DNA of 64,000 nt, taken from Talpa occidentalis (Eukaryota; Chordata; Mammalia; Eulipotyphla; Talpidae). Under the pieces are notes generated by a model that did not search any database, was not told where the DNA came from, and saw nothing but the letters and a program-made list of their open reading frames with translations. The translations under genes and the position numbers were made by a program. The stretch lies in the NCBI RefSeq assembly GCF_014898055.3, contig NW_023601754.1, forward strand, positions 47,733,013 through 47,797,012, in the 5' to 3' direction. This document shows, piece after piece, positions 57,051-64,000 of the stretch. Each line of letters starts with the position of its first letter. Position 1 is the stretch's first letter.

Positions 57051-59580
57051 CTTGTGCATTTTTTTTTTCCAGTGACGGGTAGACGAGGTCTGCTACTGAT
57101 GAGGGACCACCTCCCGGGGCTCGCTGGTGGTGGTGGGGGCTTCTCTGGCGGGTTCTCTGGGGGCTGTGAAGAAGGTGCCCCGGGCAGGTGGCCTGAGGGT
57201 TGCTCCACTTATCGCCTCCACAGAGGGAGTAGGAGCTGGAGCAGAGGGAGGGTTCTGTGGCGCCAAAATCAGAAAAGCAGAATTCGCAGCAGCCTCCAGC
57301 TCAGGCTAGGTATTCTAGGCTGACGAATCTCCCACAATATTTGCTTAATAATCATCAAGCGAAGTCCCAGGTTTGTGTGTTGGTGCGGCCTGGCCCCCGG
57401 GTGTCGGATGTCAGACAACAGGCTGTCCGCTCCAGCACCATGGCGACCGGGCGCCCTGGTCTCCACTCAGACAACCGGCCAGACTGTCGTCGCTTCCCAA
57501 GACTTGGAGTCATTTCTGACATCTCTGGAGTCTCACAAGACCACTTTGCTGAAATTGTTCCTCCAAGGGCGGATTCGTATTAGCAGAGAACAGAGCAGTC
57601 AGGAGCAGCCATGAATATTCATAGAAGCCGCACATGGAGAGAGGAACATAAATTACATCGAAACATTCTCTGTCTTGCACAATGTCAAATCAGATGCCTT
57701 GCACCCCTTTATAACACAAGACAGTAGCTTTTGATTTATAGCTGTGGGGGGTGACCGTCTTCAGTCCTTTCTGAGACTTGTTTCCTTTATTATGAAAACT
57801 TATTTTGTTTTTCTGTTTTGTTTTTGAAATCAGGCTCTGGAATGTCATTCACTAGCATCGTATGCCAAAAACCAGACCCTGGGAGCGCAGTCCTGAAGCA
57901 AACCCCGAAGGATGGAGCTGGAAGGACTTTTATTTGCTGAGGGTAACTTAGGGTACTTTCATACCTGGCCTGGGCGCTGGGTCTTGGTCCCTCCCATGTG
58001 AACGGAGGCGTGGCTAGAGGGGTGCTGGGGAGCCTAAGAAAGGAGGATTCCTTGTGGTTACAGATGCCCAGAAGGGGACCTGGTAGAAGTTACATTCGAG
58101 TAACCTGAGAGGTGCGGCCTGCTAGTTTCTTTGGGAGATGGGCAGTGGCAGGAGGGGACCCCCCAACACACAGGCGAGGGAGGGCGAGTGGGATGTGTGC
58201 TGGCACCTCCGCCCGGGCTGGGAAGGGGGTGCTGGAGGGGTGGGGCGCAGCCCAAGGACACAGCTCGAATTTCATAGCCTCAGGGAAACCCTTCACCTCC
58301 CGGATTCCAGGTGAGACTTGGGTGTCTCCAGGCTCAGGGGAGGGCTGTCAGGGCCACGTGACCGTTCCCTGGCCTCGCTGCCCTCCGGCCTCTGGGTAAG
58401 TGCCAGGCCCAGCGCCCATGGGCCCACTGTCCACCGCGCCACCCCCACCTGCCCTGCGCCTCGGCCCTCCTGGCTGTCCCGCCCCATCCGTGTTGAGGGT
58501 TCTGAATATTCCGTCCACTTGCCATCGCCAGTGTGGGCAGGCTGCCGGGAGAGCCTCCCCTCTGTTCAGTTAAGGTGGCTCTGGTCTGCTCTGCACAGTG
58601 TTTGGGCCCACGGGCTGTTCGGGCGCTGCGGTATCCTCCTCAGCCTCTGTCCGGCGTCCACAGGCCATGCGGGGTCTCAGGCTAGGCGCTCCTGGGTGGG
58701 AGGACCCCGACATGAGAATCTAGGGGGCAGGGGAGGTCATGGCTCGGCCGTAGGGGGACGAACACGGCTCCACCGTGTGGGCTGGATCCGGCGCGAGTGG
58801 CTTTCCCGGGAGTTGGTCTGTTCCAACGCACCGCCCGCCACCGCCTGGCCTCTGTGGCCCTCTCCGCCGGCCCATGTTGCTCAGGCCGAGAAGGGGCTCG
58901 TCCTTTGGTGAGGGGGGGTCCCAGAGAAGCCTCTGTGAGCCCGCCCGACGGCCTGTGCAGGAGTGGAGGCGTCTGGAGGACCTGGCCTGGGCCACCTGCC
59001 CCACAATGGCCCCATTACCCGGGAAGGGGCACTGGCTGCAGGACCTGAGGAGGGGGGCAGCCGGCTGTGCCCACGTGCCCTGGAGACTCCTGAGGGGTGC
59101 ACGTGGGGGGAGGGTGGGTCAGGGTCAGACCCTGGACAGAAGGGTCTGGACAGAAGCCGGAGAGCATGGGTCTTCCTGAGCCTCGGATAGCGGAAGGGGC
59201 TCTGGGGTCAGAGGGCAAGGTTCTTGACAGGAAGTGCAGGCATGGGCCTCGGCCCCCTGAGAACCCCAAGAGGGTCAGCTTTCACTGGAGGGGGCCCCCG
59301 GAGTGACGTCCAGGGGAGGGCTGAGAGGGAGGCTGGTGGGCGGGAGGGCTGGAGGAGGGCAGGAAAGGGTGCAGGTGGGGGCCGGGTTGAGGAGGAGCGG
59401 GAGGCCTCAGCCCTAACCCCGCCCCAGACAGCCACTGTGGTACCCCGCTGTGCCCGCCCGGAGCCGGGTCTGAGGAGGCAGAACAGAGTTGGGGTGTCTG
59501 ATGACTGACTATACCCCCTTGGGCATGTCGCCAGCCTCTGTGACCCGTCATCTGAACTGGGGCGTTGGGGGGGCTACTGC
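57051..59580. other. Intergenic, nothing recognised
   Basis: Mixed GC-rich sequence from 58.0 kb on. No SIGLEC exon, no other known domain and no convincing splice chain was seen. Confidence 0.35.
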
Positions 59581-59710
59581 CTCTTGACTATGGTGAATAA
59601 TGCTGCAGTGGACTTAGGGAGCAGACGTCTTTCTAAGTCAGTATTCCCACCTTCTCCCGGGAAATGCCCAGAAGCGGGGTCACTGGGGAGTTCTCATTTT
59701 ATTTTTATTA

Positions 59711-59982
59711 TTTTTTGGAAAAGATTTATTTATGCATTCAAGAGCTGGGGTACAGGCCAGAGATGGGGGTGGTGGTGGTGAGAGGACTCACCAGAGACAG
59801 AGCGGGGAGCAAAACAGTCAGATTGACTGAAAGCCACCGCTGAGGGGAGTAGCGGGGAGACAGGACAGGTCCGCTACGCCATGTGGGTTGCTCCCTGGCC
59901 AGCCGGGGATCGAACGCGTGCTGCAGAGGCTGCAGACGCTTCATAGTGTGGTGCTTAACCCCTTGCGCCACCAGGGAGGCCC
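59711..59982 (-). repeat. SINE copy 11
   Basis: Minus-strand copy flanked by GGAGTTCTMATTTTATTT-like duplications (about 59688 and 59984). Flanking text at 59585-59690 (GAATAATGCTGCAGTGG) is antisense L1-like. Confidence 0.92.
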
Positions 59983-60689
59983 AGGAGTTCTATTTTTATT
60001 TGTTGGTGGAGGGACCCCTCGCTGAAACCGGGTCTCCTGACCCTGGTTTGGGTTCCGTGCCTCAGAATGAAGGCGCTTGCTTGGGGGAGGAGAGCCAGGT
60101 TTCAGGACTGGGAGGCCCTGATGGCCGAGAAACCAAAACCGCCAGGGAACAGAGCACCTGAGGGCTCTGAAGCCACTGCCCAGGTCCCGGGTTGCAGGCC
60201 AGTCCCTGGGCCAGGCTGCGCCAGGGTTGCTGCCCCCGCGGGACCAGCAGGGGTCGCTGGTGACAAAGAAGCTAGGGCCTGACCTGGCTGCTGATGGGGT
60301 GCGAGGGAGTGGGGGTCGCCCAGCAGGTCAGAACTGGGAGCCAGCTGGGTTGCTGAGCACCTGGTTCTTCGCGGAGGCGGCCGGCGCTGTGGACATGCCT
60401 GCCCAGCCGGGACTCTGCAGGGAAGGCTGTGGCCAGAGGCACTGCGGCCCCTGTCAGGAGAGGATGGCTTTTTCCTCAGGTCTGTGCCACAACAAAGCAC
60501 TGGGGCCAAGACGCCAGATGGTCTGAGGTCAAAGGTCAAGGTGTCAGCAGAGTTGGGTTCCTTGAGGCTGCTGCCTGGCTTGTGGGTGCTGGGGTCTCCT
60601 CTAGCGTCCTCACAGGGTCGCCCTCTGCGTGTCTGTGTGTGTCCTGGTCGCCTCTTTGTCTTTTTTTTTTGTTGTTGTTAAAGACTTTA

Positions 60690-60942
60690 AAAAAGATTTT
60701 ATGCATTTGTTTATGCATACAAGAACTGGGGTACAGGCCAGAGCTGGGGGGGGGTGAGAGGATTCACCAGAGACAGAGTGGGGAGAACAGGGAGATCTGC
60801 TGAAATCCACTGCTGAGGGAGCAGCGGAGAGACAGGAGAGGTCTGCTGCGCCCTGTGGGTCAGCTCCCTGCAGGGGTGTGCCGCAGCGGCTGCGGACAGC
60901 TTCATAGTCCTGAGACTTGACCTCTGCGCCATCAGGGAGGCC
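60690..60942 (-). repeat. SINE copy 12
   Basis: Minus-strand, slightly shortened copy ending in GGGAGGCC at about 60942, only about 18 bp from copy 13. Confidence 0.88.
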
Positions 60943-60958
60943 TTTGATCGCCTGTTCT

Positions 60959-61227
60959 TTTTTTTTTTTTAAGAGATTTATTTATTTATTCATACAAGCA
61001 CTGGGTACAGTCAGAAGCGCGGGAGGGTGAACGAATTCACCAGAGCCAGAGCGGGGAGCAGAGCAGGCAGAAGGACCGAAGGACACTGCTGAGGGGAGCA
61101 GCGGGCGGCAGGAGAGGTCTGCGTGCCATGTGGGACCCTCACCGGTGGCCGGGGATCGAACTGGCGCTGCAGAGGCTGCAGGCAGCTTCGCAACCCAGCG
61201 CTCAACTGCTGCGCCACCAGGGAGGCC
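60959..61227 (-). repeat. SINE copy 13
   Basis: Minus-strand copy flanked by TGATCGCCKGTTCTT (about 60945 and 61229), so this target duplication is nearly intact. Confidence 0.93.
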
Positions 61228-63060
61228 CTGATCGCCGGTTCTTATAAGGAGCCCCGTCCCATTGCGTTGGAGCCACCCTGACGAGTCACTTCTGCCCTGA
61301 TTACCTGGAGAAGGGCCCGCTTGCCAGATACAGTCATGTTCCGGAGGTCCTGCAGATAAGAGCTCAGCACATGAATTTGGGGGTACACAGTCTAGCCCAT
61401 AACAGGCTTAGAGGAGCGACTTGGAGGCCTTGTTGGGGGGAGACCCGAGGCGAGACAGAGGACAGCCAGGTATGATTCTCGCAGAGTCTGGGGTGCTTGA
61501 GAGGAGGCTGCAGACACACCAGCCCCGGGTGGGCCACTCAGACCCGCACACGGGAGCCACCACTCTCTCTGGGACCCCACAACCTCCACCCATTCACTCA
61601 GCAGACCCCCCCCAAGACCTCCCGTTGGTCCAAGCCAGGGACTCACCTGCTCACTGCCCTCTGGGGCAGCTGGCCGGGCAGCAGGCTGACCCCCCAGAGC
61701 ACAGAGGGAAGCAGCACGGAGGTGGACAGTAGTGAGGGCCCCTGGGGCTCCTGGGCTCAGGGTGACCCCTGCAGCCTCGGGCACTGCGCCCCATCCAGCC
61801 TCAGCCTCCTACCAGGAGAGAAACAGACCTGTGGAGTGAAAACACCCCGAGGACGCTGCAGGGGCACGGGATGTTGTGGCACCCCACCCTCCGCACCCCA
61901 CCTGACACACATGGAGACTGAGGCTCGCGGTGCTTCAGGCCACCAAGCAAGACTATGCCTGGCTCAGGACCCTTGACCCCAGAGAAATGTTCATCCCTGG
62001 ACGCAAGAGCAGAGGCCGCCACATCAGAGGCCATGTGGGCCCAGTGGGAACAAAATGGTGCTGAGGGCCCGGCGCAGAGTCCGTGCGGGGAGCTGCAGGA
62101 TAGCTCAGAGCAGCTGCCTCTGCCCGGCCGCTCCTCCAGCTCCTCCCAGCGGGCACTCCCGCACGGGGCCTCCTGATGCTTGTTTTTGATCAGGAGAAGC
62201 TGAGATCGCCGTTCAATGTGAAGTGGCCGGGGCGACTCGGGAGGGCCAAGCCCCATAGCCACGTCTGCCCGTGGTCAGGGCTCTTCCCAGGGCTGGACCC
62301 CCTCTGCTAGGTGTGTGTGCACGTGTGTGTGTGTTCGTGCGTGTCGTTGCTCCGTGCACACATGCGGGTCCTCGCCACCTGACGTGGCTGTCTGCAGCAT
62401 CACCGTGAACGCTGAGCTCACCTGCACAAATACCTGCAGGCATTATCGGACTGATCCCCCGTGCAAGCTAGCGCTTTGCGGGCGGCTCTGTCTCTGCCTC
62501 TCAGTGGGGGCGGGAGGCTCAGACGTCGCGTGACTTGCCTGAGAGCCCCTCACAGGCACTGGTTTGGAGCCCAGCGCCCCCCAACCACCCTCCTGCCCCC
62601 TTGGCAACTCTGGACGAGCAGGGCGAGGGTGGCTGGTCGTGACCCCTCGGCTAACGATGTGGGCAGCCAGCCCCCCGCGCTTTTGGCCACTCTGCACGTG
62701 TCGGGGCCAAGGACAGGGCGCCCGCTGCTGACTCAAGCTGGCCCTGAATTCAGAAGGGACAGATGAATGGCCTTTGCCAGGGGACAGTGAGGTTTCTAGA
62801 GTGTAGTCTCCATGGCCCCTCCCGGCCCCTGCCCCGGCCCCCCAGCAGTGCCGGGGGCCTCCTGACTGCCCATCATGGCTTACGCGGCCTGGGCCTGGCC
62901 TTCACACCCTCACACAGCATGTGAGCTCTGGCTTCTGGCGTTTTTTGCTCCATTTTCTGCCTTCAAAGATTTATCCACATTTTAGCCCCTGTCCATAGCT
63001 CCTCCTGTGTTATCGCCAAGTAGCCTCCTCCACGGTCTGTGTGAGAGGACCTGCTGTTAC
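61228..63060. other. Intergenic, nothing recognised
   Basis: GC-rich sequence with a short GT-rich stretch at 62309-62346. No gene is supported. Confidence 0.35.
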
Positions 63061-63990
63061 GCTCGTGCTCACGTCCATTCGGGACCGTTTTGAATAAAGC
63101 AACAGGGATATTCAAATGCGACTGTGTGTGTGCACCTATATGTTCTTTTCTCACGGATGAACAGACACCCAGGGGTGACACCATCAGGTCACAAGGTGAA
63201 GCCGTGTGCAGCTCATAGGCCCACGCCTTCTGCAGAGCAGCTGGGCCCATGGGCCTGCCCACTAGCAGGGCATGACAGTGCCAGGTGGGCCACACCCTCA
63301 CCAGCACTTGTTTTTAGAAGCTGTTTTCACTGTGGCCATCCTGGTGGGATGGCGGAAATAGCGCGTTGTGGCTTGAACTTGATTTCTCTGATGACTGTTT
63401 TTTTTTTAAAAGATTTATTTATTTATTTATATAAGCACTGGGTACAGTCAGAAGCGCAGGAGGGTGAGAGAATTCACCAGAGCCAGAGCAGGGAGCAGAG
63501 CAGGCAGAAGGACAGAAGTACACTGCTGAGGGGAGCAGCGGGCGGCAGGAGAGGTCTGCGCGCCATGTGGGACCCTCCTCCGGTGGCCGGGGCGCAGCCG
63601 GGGATCGAACCGGCGCTGCAGAGGCTGCAGGCAGCTTCGCAACCCAGCGCTCAACCGCTGCGCCACCGGGGAGGCCCTTCTCTGATGACTATTGATATTT
63701 AAAGTTTTCATGATTTTTAGGTATTCTTTGTTGGGGCATACTTGTCCAGGTCTTTCACCCCTTCTTAAAACTCAGTTGTCTGTTTTTTGTTGATTTGTAG
63801 AGTCCTTTATGTATTCTGGCTGCAAGTTAGTTGTCTGTTACACATACAGCAGGCGTCTTGAGCCACGTCTATGGCTTTGGCAGTTTTTCCTTAGTTGTCT
63901 CTGTCTCTGCTTCTCATCAGTGAAGTGGCGATAAAATCAAGACATCCCATAAGGCCTGAGGAAGTAGTATGCCAAAAGAGCTTAGAGAGG
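63060..63990 (-). repeat. L1 fragment, antisense, split by a SINE
   Basis: TGGGCCACACCCTCACCAGC, TGGCCATCCTGGTGGGATGG, then after the SINE TTTGTTGATTTGTAGAGTCC and CTTTATGTATTCTGG, are L1 sequence in reverse. Confidence 0.75.
63401..63677 (-). repeat. SINE copy 14 inserted in L1
   Basis: Minus-strand copy flanked by TTCTCTGATGACT (about 63385 and 63678). The host L1 text continues across the junction. Confidence 0.94.
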
Positions 63991-64000
63991 GCCTCCCGGT
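63988..64000 (+). repeat. Start of another SINE, cut by the window edge
   Basis: The last 13 bases, GGGCCTCCCGGT, equal the family head. Only the head is inside the window. Confidence 0.6.

Overview
This is a vertebrate, clearly mammalian, nuclear genomic window. It holds multi-exon genes with GT-AG introns and recognisable mammalian proteins, plus old L2/MIR repeats, L1 fragments, endogenous retroviral LTRs and many copies of one tRNA-derived SINE of about 260 bp. The gene order KLK14 - CTU1 - SIGLEC cluster matches human 19q13.4 as I know it. The SINE begins like the cetartiodactyl tRNA-Glu SINE superfamily but is not the pig, ruminant or whale form as I remember them. A camelid-like cetartiodactyl is my best guess, not a firm call.

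Layout. 1-4.2 kb: intergenic, one SINE and a possible old LTR. 4.19-7.64 kb: KLK14 on the minus strand, five coding exons, intact catalytic triad. 7.6-15.5 kb: intergenic, rich in SINE, MIR and L2. 15.5-17.5 kb: CTU1 (cytosolic tRNA thiolation) on the minus strand, two coding exons, with a CpG-island promoter near 18.3-19.3 kb. 23.4-29.7 kb: intact SIGLEC gene (copy A, SIGLEC7/9-like) on the plus strand. 30.4-31.9 kb: very GC/CpG-rich segment with no assigned gene. 33.4-44.2 kb: SIGLEC copy B, with an in-frame stop in its V-set exon and a 7.86 kb provirus in an intron. 45.01-45.11 kb: assembly gap of 100 N. 45.5-49.7 kb: SIGLEC copy C, a tandem duplicate of B whose frame is broken by several one-base losses. 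50-64 kb: no gene recognised; SINEs, L1 pieces, a solo LTR nested in a SINE, and an orphan CpG-rich segment with four CCAAT boxes.

KLK14 is a secreted trypsin-like protease and CTU1 a housekeeping tRNA-modifying enzyme. The SIGLECs are sialic-acid-binding inhibitory receptors of leukocytes. The most interesting part is 32.6-49.7 kb. A solo LTR sits just upstream of exon 1 in both tandem SIGLEC copies, and a nearly unmutated provirus of the same LTR family lies in the opposite orientation inside copy B. Both copies keep remnants of an exon for a third C2-set domain. The sequence next to the gap carries a pattern of homopolymer shortening that looks like assembly error and may make copy C look more broken than it is.
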